The notes beneath the pieces are model-generated. The model saw only the letters and a list, made by a program, of their open reading frames with translations, did not search any database and was not told where the DNA came from. From positions 1 through 26,387 of the forward strand of contig DIXP01000085.1 in assembly GCA_002436065.1 (NCBI GenBank): DNA of 26,387 nucleotides, read 5' to 3'. This stretch comes from Chloroflexi bacterium UBA6077. GTDB taxonomy: Bacteria > Chloroflexota > UBA6077. Below are positions 1-8,282 of this stretch, one piece after another. Within the stretch, counting starts at the first letter, position 1. Every line of letters begins with the position of its first letter. The position numbers and the translations under genes are program-made.

Positions 1-994
1 TGTTTCCACCACCAACCACCGCCACCCGTTTGCCTAGATAGGGTCGTTCACCAGCAGCTACGTCCCGGAGGAACTCTGTGCCGGCGTACACTCCCCGCAG
101 ATCCTCGCCCTCGATCCCTAGCTTCATGCTCTGGTGGCAGCCAATGGCTACGAAGACGGCGTCGAAGCCACCATTCTGTAACCCTTGAAGGGTGAAGTCT
201 CGGCCAAGGCGTTGGTCCACTTGGATCTCTACGCCAAGGGCGGTGATGGTGTCTATCTCTGCGTCCAGTAGCTCCTGGGGCAATCGGTAGTCGGGGATGC
301 CGTAGCGGAGCATCCCGCCAGGCTTGGGGAGCGCTTCGAATAGCTTGACTGCGTGGCCTTCGCGCGCAAGGTAGTAGGCCGCCGTGAGGCCAGCAGGGCC
401 TGCCCCGACGATCGCAACTCTCTTGCCGGTCTTCGGCTTGACCGAGGGCACGGACTTCTTCCCTCCCAGCAGCTCGTCGTCGGCCACGAAGCGCTTCAGG
501 CTGCAGATGGCGACGGGCTCGTCCACTAGGTTGCGGCGGCAGGCTTGCTCGCAGAAGTGGGGGCAGATGCGCCCAATCACTGCAGGAAGCGGCAGTCGTT
601 CCTTGATCAGCTCCACCGCCTCACGGTAGGCGCCTCGGGCTATCAGGGACAGGTAGCCCTGGACGTCGATGCCGGCGGGACAGACCCGCTCGCAGGGGGC
701 GGTGCAGTCGCCGTAGTGGTCGCGAATCAGGTCATGCAGTCTCTCCTTGCGAGCCTCGATGACCTTCGCGTTGCGGGTCTCGATCACCATGCCATCGGCA
801 ACCGGTGTGGTGCAGGAGGTGACGAGGCCGTAGCCTTGCACCTCGACTACGCACATCCCGCAGGATCCGTGGGGAGTCACCCGCTCATCGTGGCACAGAG
901 CAGGGATCCGGATCCCCATCCTCACGCAGAGAGCGTAGATGGTCTCTCTGCCCTCAACCACCAGCTTCTTTCCGTCTAGAGTCACTTCTAACAT
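1..994 (-). CDS. 2Fe-2S/4Fe-4S FAD-dependent oxidoreductase (GltD-like), 3' end cut by window
   Basis: The leftward reading frame is open from an ATG at 994 to the window edge (331 codons seen), with AAGGAG 7 nt upstream of the start. Residues 1-65 form a NuoG-type 2Fe-2S domain with Cys34, Cys45, Cys48 and Cys61. Residues 95-165 form the N-terminal 4Fe-4S domain known from glutamate synthase small subunit and dihydropyrimidine dehydrogenase (Cys97, 101, 105, 144, 148, 152, 164). Residues 191-330 hold an FAD-binding GAGPAG at 198-203 and, at the cut end, the start of a second dinucleotide site (VVGGGN). Such proteins move electrons between NAD(P)H and an Fe-S or redox partner in the cytoplasm. 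It is divergent from a Mop-type aldehyde oxidoreductase that has no flavin domain, so it could be that enzyme's electron acceptor; this is inference. A glutamate synthase small subunit is less likely because of the extra 2Fe-2S domain. Confidence 0.88.
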   Translation of the reverse strand, partial: MLEVTLDGKKLVVEGRETIYALCVRMGIRIPALCHDERVTPHGSCGMCVVEVQGYGLVTSCTTPVADGMVIETRNAKVIEARKERLHDLIRDHYGDCTAPCERVCPAGIDVQGYLSLIARGAYREAVELIKERLPLPAVIGRICPHFCEQACRRNLVDEPVAICSLKRFVADDELLGGKKSVPSVKPKTGKRVAIVGAGPAGLTAAYYLAREGHAVKLFEALPKPGGMLRYGIPDYRLPQELLDAEIDTITALGVEIQVDQRLGRDFTLQGLQNGGFDAVFVAIGCHQSMKLGIEGEDLRGVYAGTEFLRDVAAGERPYLGKRVAVVGGGN

Positions 995-1081
995 AGTACG
1001 GCTCCTTAACAGAAATCGGAACCAGCCCCAACGAGGAAGCCCTTGCGATTCAGAGCGCCCGCCACAAGGAGAAGCGACAGA

Positions 1082-1099
1082 CTAACAGGGCCTAACAGG
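1082..1099. promoter_or_regulatory. Helically phased direct repeat, possible operator
   Basis: CTAACAGG occurs at 1082-1089 and again at 1092-1099, separated by GC, which gives a 10-bp period. It sits about 90-105 bp upstream of the start of the leftward FAD oxidoreductase. Direct half-sites one helical turn apart are common for regulators binding one DNA face. It could also be chance; no regulator gene is adjacent. Confidence 0.25.
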
Positions 1100-1268
1100 A
1101 CTGATCCGCAGATAGCCGCCGGTGCCGAAGGAGGCGGGATTCATCTACGCTAGCCTGCGCACATCCCCGGATCTGGCAGGGTCACTGAGCGGAACCTGAT
1201 CCACACGGACTCTCGCGAGGCAGCGAGCCCCGAAGACGCCGCCGCTCCCTAGGAAGTGCGTAATGATT

Positions 1269-1274
1269 ATTATA
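1269..1274 (-). promoter_or_regulatory. Possible leftward -10 element
   Basis: The minus strand reads TATAAT exactly here, but no good -35 lies 16-18 bp upstream; the nearest TTGATC is 23 bp away. It could serve the FAD oxidoreductase starting at 994, with a leader of roughly 270 nt. This is a weak call. Confidence 0.25.
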
Positions 1275-1460
1275 GTACAAATAGTGCATTCGCGCTCGAT
1301 CAATCCCCGCTTGCAGCCATGCTCTCCGGCATCGCTCAATCCGCTGCTAGAACAGGCTCAGTGCCCTGCTAGGGCTACAAGAGGCGCTACGCCGCCGCCA
1401 TTGCGCGGCACCCCGAAGACTCGCCGACGCCCGCGGCGGTGGCAGCCTTCCGATGATAGC

Positions 1461-1489
1461 TAGACTCCATTCATCATCTTTGTTATACT
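1461..1489 (+). promoter_or_regulatory. Sigma70-type promoter of the aldehyde oxidoreductase gene
   Basis: TAGACT at 1461-1466 matches the -35 consensus at 4 of 6 positions. A 17-bp spacer follows, then TATACT at 1484-1489 (5 of 6), preceded by TG in the extended -10 position. Transcription would begin near 1496, leaving a leader of about 145 nt before the ATG at 1642. This also argues against starting the protein much further upstream. Confidence 0.55.
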
Positions 1490-1641
1490 TGTGATAGTGC
1501 AATTAGCACCATTGGCGTCTTACCCCTTCCCCGCGGGACTCGCTCCGCACCAACTGCCACCGAGATGGAACCTTCGGCTCATTGGCAGAATCAGCGTCCA
1601 CCCAGTCATCCCAACAGCCATTCCGATCACGAGGAGAAAGA

Positions 1642-4299
1642 ATGAAGAAGGTACACCTCAAGATCAACGGCCTTCCAAAGCAGGTCGTTGCGGGTCCAGA
1701 GATGGTGCTGCTGGACCTGCTCCGCGACAACCTCGGTCTCACGGGCACCAAGCAGTCCTGCGACCGCAAGGGCCAGTGCGGCTCCTGTACCGTCATCGTC
1801 AACGGTCGCGCCGTCAGGTCCTGCCTCTCAAAGGTCGCAGACCTCGATGGTGCCGACGTCATCTCCATCGAGGGTCTCGGCACCCCGGATAACCCCCACC
1901 TCATCCAGGAGGCTTTCGTCCTCTCAGGGGCCATCCAGTGCGGCTTCTGCACCCCAGGCATGATCATGGCCACCAAGACCCTCCTCGATAAGAACCTCAA
2001 CCCCTCCACGGACGAGATCAAACGAGCCCTCCGCGGCAACCTCTGCCGCTGCACCGGCTACGTCAAGATCATCGAGGCCGTCAAGCTCGCGGGTCGCTTC
2101 CTCCGCGGCGAGTCCACACCAGACCAGGTCCGACCGGACCCCAACGGTCCCGTCATGGGGGTCTCCCACCCTCGCCCTTCATCCATGCTCAAGGCCTGCG
2201 GTGTCGCCAACTTCTCCGCAGATATCATGATCCCAGGATCCCTCGAGGTCGCCGCCGTCCGCAGCCCACACCCCCACGCCCTCATCAAGGGCATCAACTC
2301 CTCGGCGGCCGAGTCCATGCCAGGGATCCTCGGTGTCATGACGGCCAAGGACATCAAGGGCAGCAACCGACTGACGATGTTCACCACTGATCGGCCGCTG
2401 CTGTGCGAGGATCGTGTCCGCAGCATCGGCGATCCGGTGGCTATAGTGGTGGCAGAGACACGGGAGCAGGCGGTGGCCGCGGCCGAAGCAGTAGTGGTGG
2501 ACTACGAGCTACTGCCCGCCCTCCTGACATATCAGGAGGCGATGGCCGAGGGGGCCATCAGGATCCACTCCGACTCCCCCAACCTCTGCTACAAGCAGCC
2601 GCTGGTCAAGGGGAATGCCGAACGAGCGCTGGCGGAGTCGACCAATATGGTGGAATCCCGCTTCACTACCCACTGGAATCATCAGGCACCCCTCGAACCG
2701 GAGGCGACCGTTGCCTACTGGGAGGGAGAGGGGGAGGAGGTACAGCTCGTAGTCGTCGGCCGCAGTATCAACATTCACAAGCACCTCGCCATGCTCCAGG
2801 ATGCCCTGGGCTGGGAGAATATGCGCTACGAGGAGGCGTTCGTAGGTGGCCAGTTCGGCATCAAGATCGAAGTCACGTCAGAGGGTTTAGCGGCCGCGGC
2901 CGCGCTGCACTTCCAGCGGCCGGTACGCTATATGCCTACCCTGGCCGAATCCATCCTGATGACTCCGAAGCGTCACCCATTCGAGATGGAGGTGAAGCTC
3001 GCCTGCGACGCCAACGCTCAGCTCACGGCAGTGGCGATGGATTACTACGTCGACAACGGGGCCTACACCTCTGTAGCCAAGAACATCGTCAACCGCCCGC
3101 TCTGGATCATGTGCGGCAACTACCACATCCCCAACGTCGACGCTACGGGCCACCTGGTATACACAAACAACATCTATGGTAGTGCCGCCCGGGGGGCAGG
3201 GGGACCCCAGCACCATTTCGGGCTAGAGTGTGCGGTCAACATGCTGGCCCATAAGATCGGAATGGATCCCCTGGAGTTCCGCAAACGGAACTCATTGAGG
3301 CCCGGCCAGCGGAAGTCCAGCGGCCCTCCAGTTGATGAGTGGCCCTTCCCGGAGCTGTGCGACGCCCTGAGACCCCACTACGACCGAGCATTGAGCGACG
3401 CGAAAAGCCACAAGACCGGGCCAATCAGGCGCGGAGTGGGCCTTGCCGCCGGCGCCTTTGGTACTGGCAGTTCCGCGGACATTGGCACCGCCGCCGTGGA
3501 GATGGATCCCGACGACGGAGTCACCATCTACGCCGCGGTGGCCGACCCCGGCGAGGGCAACGACTCCATGCTCACCCAGCTCACCGCCGATACCCTGGGT
3601 ATCCCCCTGAGCAAGGTCCGGCTGGTGGTCAGGGACACCGACCGCACCACCGCCAGTGGTCCGGCGGCTGGCAGCCGGATCACCTTTATGGTAGGCGGAG
3701 CCTTGATGGCGGCCCTGGAACAGCTGAAGGCCGCAATGGCCGAGACCGGCGCCGTCAGCTACAGGGCATTGAAGGAAGCTGGAAAGCCAACCCGATACAT
3801 CGGGACGAAGAAGAACCCCGACCTGGGTGGCATGGACCCAAAGACCGGCCAGGGACCTACCTTCCACGTCCAGATCCACGCCCTGCAAATGGCCGAACTC
3901 GAGGTAAACATCGAGACAGGCGAGGTGAGGGTACTCAAGATGACTGCGGCGGTGGACGCCGGCACCCTGATAAACCCGGTCAACGTGGAGGGTCAGGTAG
4001 AGGGCGGCATGGACCAGGGCGTCGGATGGGCCCTGCGCGAGGAGTTCGTGGCCGGCCAGACCAAGGATTGGGTCACCTTCAAGTTCCCCACCACACGCAC
4101 CGCCTTCGACATGGAGGTAGTCCTGAGGGAGACCCAGAGGTCCAACGGACCGAAGGGGGCTGTGGGCGTGGGCGAGATGACCATGGTGCCGACGGCACCA
4201 GCGGTGATGGCCGCGATCCACGACGCCTGCGGGGTATGGATCAACGACCTACCCGCGACGCCGGACAGAGTCAAGGCCGCGCTGGCCCAGGGCAAGTAG
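1642..4299 (+). CDS. mop: Aldehyde oxidoreductase, molybdopterin- and 2Fe-2S-binding single chain (Mop type)
   Basis: This is an 885-residue molybdenum hydroxylase of the xanthine oxidase family. The order is a plant-type 2Fe-2S domain (Cys40, 46, 49, 61), a second 2Fe-2S helical domain (Cys100, 103, 135, 137), then the two molybdopterin domains, with no FAD domain. This is the layout of Desulfovibrio gigas aldehyde oxidoreductase (907 residues), and many segments align by memory, including HPRP after the Fe-S part. The catalytic glutamate is Glu845 in a GVGE motif. Family members oxidise aldehydes to acids with water as oxygen source, passing electrons out through the Fe-S centres. The start at 1642 has GAGGAG 5 nt upstream; an in-frame ATG at 1582 adds 20 residues with no family similarity. 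With no flavin domain it needs an external acceptor, possibly the divergent neighbour. The substrate is not predictable. Confidence 0.93.
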   Translation: MKKVHLKINGLPKQVVAGPEMVLLDLLRDNLGLTGTKQSCDRKGQCGSCTVIVNGRAVRSCLSKVADLDGADVISIEGLGTPDNPHLIQEAFVLSGAIQCGFCTPGMIMATKTLLDKNLNPSTDEIKRALRGNLCRCTGYVKIIEAVKLAGRFLRGESTPDQVRPDPNGPVMGVSHPRPSSMLKACGVANFSADIMIPGSLEVAAVRSPHPHALIKGINSSAAESMPGILGVMTAKDIKGSNRLTMFTTDRPLLCEDRVRSIGDPVAIVVAETREQAVAAAEAVVVDYELLPALLTYQEAMAEGAIRIHSDSPNLCYKQPLVKGNAERALAESTNMVESRFTTHWNHQAPLEPEATVAYWEGEGEEVQLVVVGRSINIHKHLAMLQDALGWENMRYEEAFVGGQFGIKIEVTSEGLAAAAALHFQRPVRYMPTLAESILMTPKRHPFEMEVKLACDANAQLTAVAMDYYVDNGAYTSVAKNIVNRPLWIMCGNYHIPNVDATGHLVYTNNIYGSAARGAGGPQHHFGLECAVNMLAHKIGMDPLEFRKRNSLRPGQRKSSGPPVDEWPFPELCDALRPHYDRALSDAKSHKTGPIRRGVGLAAGAFGTGSSADIGTAAVEMDPDDGVTIYAAVADPGEGNDSMLTQLTADTLGIPLSKVRLVVRDTDRTTASGPAAGSRITFMVGGALMAALEQLKAAMAETGAVSYRALKEAGKPTRYIGTKKNPDLGGMDPKTGQGPTFHVQIHALQMAELEVNIETGEVRVLKMTAAVDAGTLINPVNVEGQVEGGMDQGVGWALREEFVAGQTKDWVTFKFPTTRTAFDMEVVLRETQRSNGPKGAVGVGEMTMVPTAPAVMAAIHDACGVWINDLPATPDRVKAALAQGK

Positions 4300-4350
4300 C
4301 CGCTGACAGCGTGACCATCCGAGGGGCTGGTACTCGACCAAGTTAGTTTT

Positions 4351-4493
4351 GATAGGCGGCGAAGCCGCCCTTCCCGATGTAGCCGCATGCTTTAGCTTGC
4401 GCGTACCTGTTGGGAAACTCGACTCTATCCCTACGGGCTACGCGCAACCTGAAGGTTGCGGCTACATCCGTATGGCGGCTCCCGCCGCCTATC
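4351..4493. repeat. 143-bp palindromic intergenic element
   Basis: The outer ends read GATAGGCGGCG and CGCCGCCTATC. Inside them, GATGTAGCCGCA (4376-4387) is mirrored by TGCGGCTACATC (4457-4468), and further GCGCG stretches also pair, so the two arms match over nearly 60 bp around a short centre. It fills the gap between two converging gene units and may act as a transcription stop, but its length and nested symmetry look more like a dispersed REP- or MITE-like repeat. I see no flanking duplication. Confidence 0.7.
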
Positions 4494-4514
4494 ACAATCA
4501 CTTTGGCGGACTAC

Positions 4515-5513
4515 TTAGTACTTCTCGCCCTCCGAAGCGGCCTTCAGCGCGCGGAGTATCTTCTCCGGCGTCGCGGGCAGATCCTGGATGCGCACACCGA
4601 CGGCGTCGTAGATCGCATTGATCACAGCGGGCACCGTTGGGATGATTGCTGCCTCGCCCAGGGACTTCACCCCGAAAGGCGAATTGGGATCAGGGGTCTC
4701 ACACTGGATGACCTCTATGTCCGGAACGTCCATCGACGTCTGCAGTACGTAGTCCATGAAGTTCGGGTTCAGCGTCTTGCCCTCACGTATCATGATCTCC
4801 TCCGAGAGGGCCATACCGACACCCATGGCAATTGCGCCGCAGATTTGGCCGCGAGCGAGCATCGGGTTGATTATCGTGCCCGAGTCGTGGGCCGCAACGA
4901 AGCGAAGCAGCTCCACCTCCCCAGTTTCGGTGTCAACCTCCACCTCCGCCATGTGTGTGGCGTAGACGTGTGAGGGATAGCATTTGCCCTGGCCGGTCTC
5001 GGGATCCGGATGGGTCAGCGGCGCCGCGTAGGAGGCCGCGCCCACCGGGATCCTGGCCTTCTTGGTGTAGCACTCGCCGGCCGCGGCGGGGATGCCGATG
5101 GATCGATCCGGCTCGCCTCGAACCCAGATCTTGCCGTCGCCGCTCTCCAGCTCCTCCGGTGGAACGCCAAGCCGTTCGCTCGCCACTTCCCAGAGAGGCT
5201 GCCTGGCCTGGGCTATGGCCAGCTCGATCGCTTTCGAGGCTATGTAGGTCACCCGACTGCCCGTCGAGCCACCGTCATAGGGAGTCAGATCCGTATCGGA
5301 CACAACCATAGAAACCCACTCCAGCGGAACACCGAGACAAGCTGCGGCTACCTGGGCCAACACCGTGGTCGATCCCTGCCCCACATCCCTGGCACCGGCC
5401 ATCACGACCAGCGTGCCATCCGCGTTGATCTTCGCAAAGGCAGAGCTGGGATTGGGACCCGTGGGGTGGGTCGGATACCACATGGATGCCACGCCGCGCC
5501 CGCGCTTCTTCAT
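4515..5513 (-). CDS. Molybdopterin hydroxylase, C-terminal half subunit (NdhM-like)
   Basis: This 332-residue protein corresponds to the second molybdopterin domain of xanthine dehydrogenase-family large subunits. It has GQGS at 45-48, a glycine-rich TGSR loop near 84-87, and a C-terminal GE with catalytic Glu287. Its ATG overlaps the upstream stop as ATGA, so translation is coupled to the preceding half subunit. The length and split position match the medium subunit of Eubacterium barkeri nicotinate dehydrogenase (about 330 residues), in which L and M together form the Mo site. It is the last gene of a four-gene leftward operon. A broken ancestral gene is unlikely because both halves are intact and the junction is a regular coupling overlap. 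The substrate is unknown; N-heterocycles, purines or aldehydes are all possible. Confidence 0.88.
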   Translation of the reverse strand: MKKRGRGVASMWYPTHPTGPNPSSAFAKINADGTLVVMAGARDVGQGSTTVLAQVAAACLGVPLEWVSMVVSDTDLTPYDGGSTGSRVTYIASKAIELAIAQARQPLWEVASERLGVPPEELESGDGKIWVRGEPDRSIGIPAAAGECYTKKARIPVGAASYAAPLTHPDPETGQGKCYPSHVYATHMAEVEVDTETGEVELLRFVAAHDSGTIINPMLARGQICGAIAMGVGMALSEEIMIREGKTLNPNFMDYVLQTSMDVPDIEVIQCETPDPNSPFGVKSLGEAAIIPTVPAVINAIYDAVGVRIQDLPATPEKILRALKAASEGEKY

Positions 5514-6814
5514 TCGCGCCCCTCCTTGGACCAGCCGAAGGCCGCTGCCGCCTGCCGCATGGTCTCCTTGAGCCCAACGCTGAACAGCGTGTCGCCGTTG
5601 GGCGTAGGGTCGCCCTCCTCGAAGGCGTTGAGCATGCGGAACTCCAGGGAGTCCATGCCCAGGCGGCGGGCGATGGTCTCCATGTGGGACTCCCAGGCGA
5701 AGCAGGCCTGGGAAATCCCTGGCCCACGCATGGAGCTGGCAACGGGGTGATTGGTGTAGACCGCGATGCCTTCCACATACACGTTTGGTATGCGATAGGG
5801 TCCCGGGGCCGCCAGGACGGCCTTGACAAGCGTAGCCTTGCCCGACGCGCTGGAGTCCACCCCACAGTAGGCGCCGGTGTCGGCGATCATCCTGATATCG
5901 CGGGCGAGGATTCTGCCGGAGTTGGTTACCCCACTCCTGTGCCGCATGATGAAGGGGTGACGAACACTGCTCGCGACGAACTCCTCCTCGCGGCTGAATA
6001 GGCCGCGCACCGGACGCCCGGTCTTCATGGAAAGGAGGGCGATGGCCGGCTCCAGGTTGGGCTCGTTCTTTCCGCCAAACCCTCCCCCTCCAGTGGTGCT
6101 GATGGCCCGAACCATGTTCTGCCGTAGCCGCAAGGCACGCGCCACTTCCCGCTGCACGCTGAACGGCCTCGAGCTGGGGCTGTAGACGGTTATCCGACCA
6201 CCCTTATCGGCGGCCGCTATCGCGACCTGAGGCTCAATTGGGGCATGTTCCACATGCTGAGTCCGGAACGTTTCCTCAACGATCAGGTCGGATTCAGCGA
6301 ACCCCTTCCCGATGTCGCCACATCGCAGCTTCTGGCGCTGAAACAGGTTGCTCGTCCCGTGCAGGATGGGTGCGCCTGGTTTCAGCGCTTCCTCTGGATC
6401 GAAAACCGCTGGAAGCTCCTCGTAGTCCACTTCGATGAGACGCAGGGCCTCCAGGGCAGCCTCCGGCGTCTCAGCCGCGACAGCCGCCACCGGGTCGCCC
6501 ATGTATCTCACCCGATCATCGGCCAAGACCCGCTGCTCTTGTCTGGCGCCAAGGCGGTTATGAGGCACGTCGGCCGCCGTGATCACGGCAGCGACCCCCG
6601 GCACGGCTAGCGCACACGCGGTATCGATTCCGAGGATATTGGCATGGGGATAGCGGGCTCGCAGGAACCGGCAGTGCAGCATTCCGGGCAGCCGCATGTC
6701 TTCCGTATGCTGCAAGCCCCCGGTCACGGCGAGTTGAGCGTCGTGGCGCGGCACACTCTGACCTATGGTCTCTGGAATCTGTTGTAGGGGGATAAGCGCG
6801 ACCATAGCTCTCAT
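5510..6814 (-). CDS. Molybdopterin hydroxylase, N-terminal half subunit (NdhL-like)
   Basis: This 434-residue protein carries the a/b-hammerhead domain of aldehyde oxidase/xanthine dehydrogenase (about residues 15-135) followed by the first molybdopterin-binding domain. The pterin-binding GGGGFGGK is at 242-249. It ends where fused large subunits would continue into the second Mo domain, which is encoded by the next gene. It starts with an ATGA overlap on the 2Fe-2S gene; a second in-frame ATG at 6805 is a possible start. E. barkeri NdhL is about 425 residues, a close match. It would pair with the C-terminal half to form one active site buried between them, fed by the 2Fe-2S and FAD subunits. 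Plain xanthine dehydrogenase would have one chain of about 750 residues. Confidence 0.88.
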   Translation of the reverse strand: MRAMVALIPLQQIPETIGQSVPRHDAQLAVTGGLQHTEDMRLPGMLHCRFLRARYPHANILGIDTACALAVPGVAAVITAADVPHNRLGARQEQRVLADDRVRYMGDPVAAVAAETPEAALEALRLIEVDYEELPAVFDPEEALKPGAPILHGTSNLFQRQKLRCGDIGKGFAESDLIVEETFRTQHVEHAPIEPQVAIAAADKGGRITVYSPSSRPFSVQREVARALRLRQNMVRAISTTGGGGFGGKNEPNLEPAIALLSMKTGRPVRGLFSREEEFVASSVRHPFIMRHRSGVTNSGRILARDIRMIADTGAYCGVDSSASGKATLVKAVLAAPGPYRIPNVYVEGIAVYTNHPVASSMRGPGISQACFAWESHMETIARRLGMDSLEFRMLNAFEEGDPTPNGDTLFSVGLKETMRQAAAAFGWSKEGRE

Positions 6815-7281
6815 GGGGTTTCCCTAAGGCGATTCGCCGCATCCATCACAGCGTCCACGATCGGCACGTAGCCGGTACAGCGGCACAGGGTCCCTGCCAA
6901 CGCCCGCCGCACCTCCTCTCTTGTCGGCGATGGGTTCTCATCCAGCAGGGCCTTGGCTGTCAACAGCATCCCGGAGCCACAAAACCCGCACTGCAGAGCG
7001 CTGTGGTCGACGAACGCCTGCTGCAGCGGGTGAAGCGCTTCGCCCTCGGACAGCCCCTCGATGGTGGTCACCTCACGATCGCGGGCTGCAAGGGCCAGGG
7101 TAAGACAGCTGTTCACAGGCTTACCGTCCAACAGCACGGTGCATGCACCGCATTCCCCGCTATCGCAGCCGTGCTTGGTGCCGGTTAGCCCAAGGTCCTC
7201 CCGCAGCAGCTCCAGCAGGGTTCTCTCGGGCCTCACATCCAGATGATGGAGGCGCCCATTGACAGTGACCGATATCCTCAT
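6811..7281 (-). CDS. Molybdenum hydroxylase 2Fe-2S subunit (NdhS/XdhC-like small subunit)
   Basis: This 156-residue subunit holds two 2Fe-2S clusters: a plant-type ferredoxin fold with Cys39, 44, 47 and 59, and a four-helix domain with Cys98, 101, 133 and 135. It carries electrons from the Mo site to the FAD subunit. All eight ligands are present. The second cluster loop reads CGFCGSGM where most relatives have CTPGM, a mild oddity that should not affect binding. The length matches typical small subunits (150-170). Both ends overlap neighbours by 4 nt (ATGA), so it is made in step with its partners. Confidence 0.93.
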   Translation of the reverse strand: MRISVTVNGRLHHLDVRPERTLLELLREDLGLTGTKHGCDSGECGACTVLLDGKPVNSCLTLALAARDREVTTIEGLSEGEALHPLQQAFVDHSALQCGFCGSGMLLTAKALLDENPSPTREEVRRALAGTLCRCTGYVPIVDAVMDAANRLRETP

Positions 7282-8198
7282 CCCTCGTCTCGCTCTGTAT
7301 GGTTTTGTGCGCGTGCCACGGCCAGGCCAAGAGCACGCACCGTGAGGGCCGGCAGAACTTCGCGCTTGTACTCCGGCGACCCGCGAATGGATCTGGCTCG
7401 TGGCGCAGCAGCATGGGCAACCAGCCGACCGGCTTCCCTGAAGGCCGCCGGGGCCGGCCTCTCGCCGAGAAGCAGGGCCTCGGCCTCGACCACACGGCGC
7501 GGGGTGGGAGCTGCGACGCCCATCGCCACCCTTGCTCGCGCGATCACACCCGCCTCCAATTTGACCGAGGCGGCGACGGAAACGATGGTCAGGCCGAGGT
7601 TGCGATGGCGTCCGACCTTGCAGAAGGCGGAGCCGAAATGGGGTCCCATATCAGGCAGGCGGATCTCGACCAGCATCTCGGCCGGACCGAGTGCGGTGCG
7701 GTAGGGGGCAACAAAGAACTCGGAGATGGGAATGGTGCGCTCCCCCTGCGGGCCCCGCAGTGTCAGCAGGGCGTCGAAGGTGAGGAGCGGCGGCGCGGTA
7801 TCCGCGGAGGGCACGGCGAAGGCAATGTTGCCACCAATTGTGCCGAGGTTCTTCACCTGCGGCTCGCGGATCGAAGCCGAAGCCTCGGCCAAGGCCATTG
7901 TTGATGGCCCCTGAACGAGAGGGGATCGCTCTAGCTCCGCATGGGTCGACAGAGGGCCGATGCTGAGGCCACCGTCGGCCGGCCGGATGAAGCGTAAAGG
8001 CGCGAGACGGGACAGCTCGATGACGTAATCAGCCTCGAGCTTTCCGGCCTTCATCATCACGACCAGTTCCGTGCCTCCGGCTATGAAGCGCGAGCGGTCG
8101 CCGTGTTCCAGGCGCATTGCGATCGCTTCGTCCACGCTATCCGGGATCAAGTACTCGAAGGGTCGCACAACCACACCCCCAGCCCCCGTGCCGGCCAT
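7278..8198 (-). CDS. Molybdenum hydroxylase FAD-binding subunit (NdhF/CoxM-like)
   Basis: This is the first gene of the four-gene operon, about 306 residues. It has the FAD-binding signatures of the CoxM/XdhB family: AGGTEL near residues 40-45 and TIGGN at 120-124, followed by the C-terminal CO-dehydrogenase flavoprotein domain. It passes electrons from the 2Fe-2S subunit to NAD+ or another acceptor. The frame is open up to 8312, but homology begins at the segment reading RPFEYL. I chose the ATG at 8198. A GTG at 8168 with GGGGG 7 nt upstream is equally plausible and gives 296 residues, the usual length. A candidate leftward promoter lies at 8283-8311. Confidence 0.88.
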   Translation of the reverse strand: MAGTGAGGVVVRPFEYLIPDSVDEAIAMRLEHGDRSRFIAGGTELVVMMKAGKLEADYVIELSRLAPLRFIRPADGGLSIGPLSTHAELERSPLVQGPSTMALAEASASIREPQVKNLGTIGGNIAFAVPSADTAPPLLTFDALLTLRGPQGERTIPISEFFVAPYRTALGPAEMLVEIRLPDMGPHFGSAFCKVGRHRNLGLTIVSVAASVKLEAGVIARARVAMGVAAPTPRRVVEAEALLLGERPAPAAFREAGRLVAHAAAPRARSIRGSPEYKREVLPALTVRALGLAVARAQNHTERDEG

Positions 8199-8282
8199 GA
8201 CACTCGTGAGCTGTCCTGGCAGCCATGGGGAAGATCGAAGCTTGCAGCATACCGTGGAGGCTTCCCCATTAGCATCATGTCC

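Larger units (their letters stand above)
995..1641. other. 647-bp divergent intergenic region, no gene
   Basis: This is the spacer between the leftward FAD oxidoreductase and the rightward aldehyde oxidoreductase. Small frames inside it (for example 1145-1339 minus, 64 codons) have no ribosome site or recognisable sequence and I do not accept them. It contains a good rightward promoter at 1461-1489, a weak leftward -10 at 1269-1274, and an 8-bp direct repeat CTAACAGG at 1082-1089 and 1092-1099, spaced 10 bp. The leftward leader would be about 270 nt, long enough for a structured RNA, but I could not match it to a known riboswitch by eye. Confidence 0.6.

Noticed and set aside
1145..1339. Small leftward frame of 64 codons in the divergent spacer
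   Set aside because: No ribosome site and no recognisable sequence.
3292..4221. 309-codon antisense frame inside the aldehyde oxidoreductase gene
   Set aside because: High-GC antisense shadow; no family features and no ribosome site.
5510..5513. Possible frameshift breaking the molybdopterin subunit
   Set aside because: The junction is a regular ATGA overlap with intact motifs on both sides and known split relatives exist, so two genes are the better reading.
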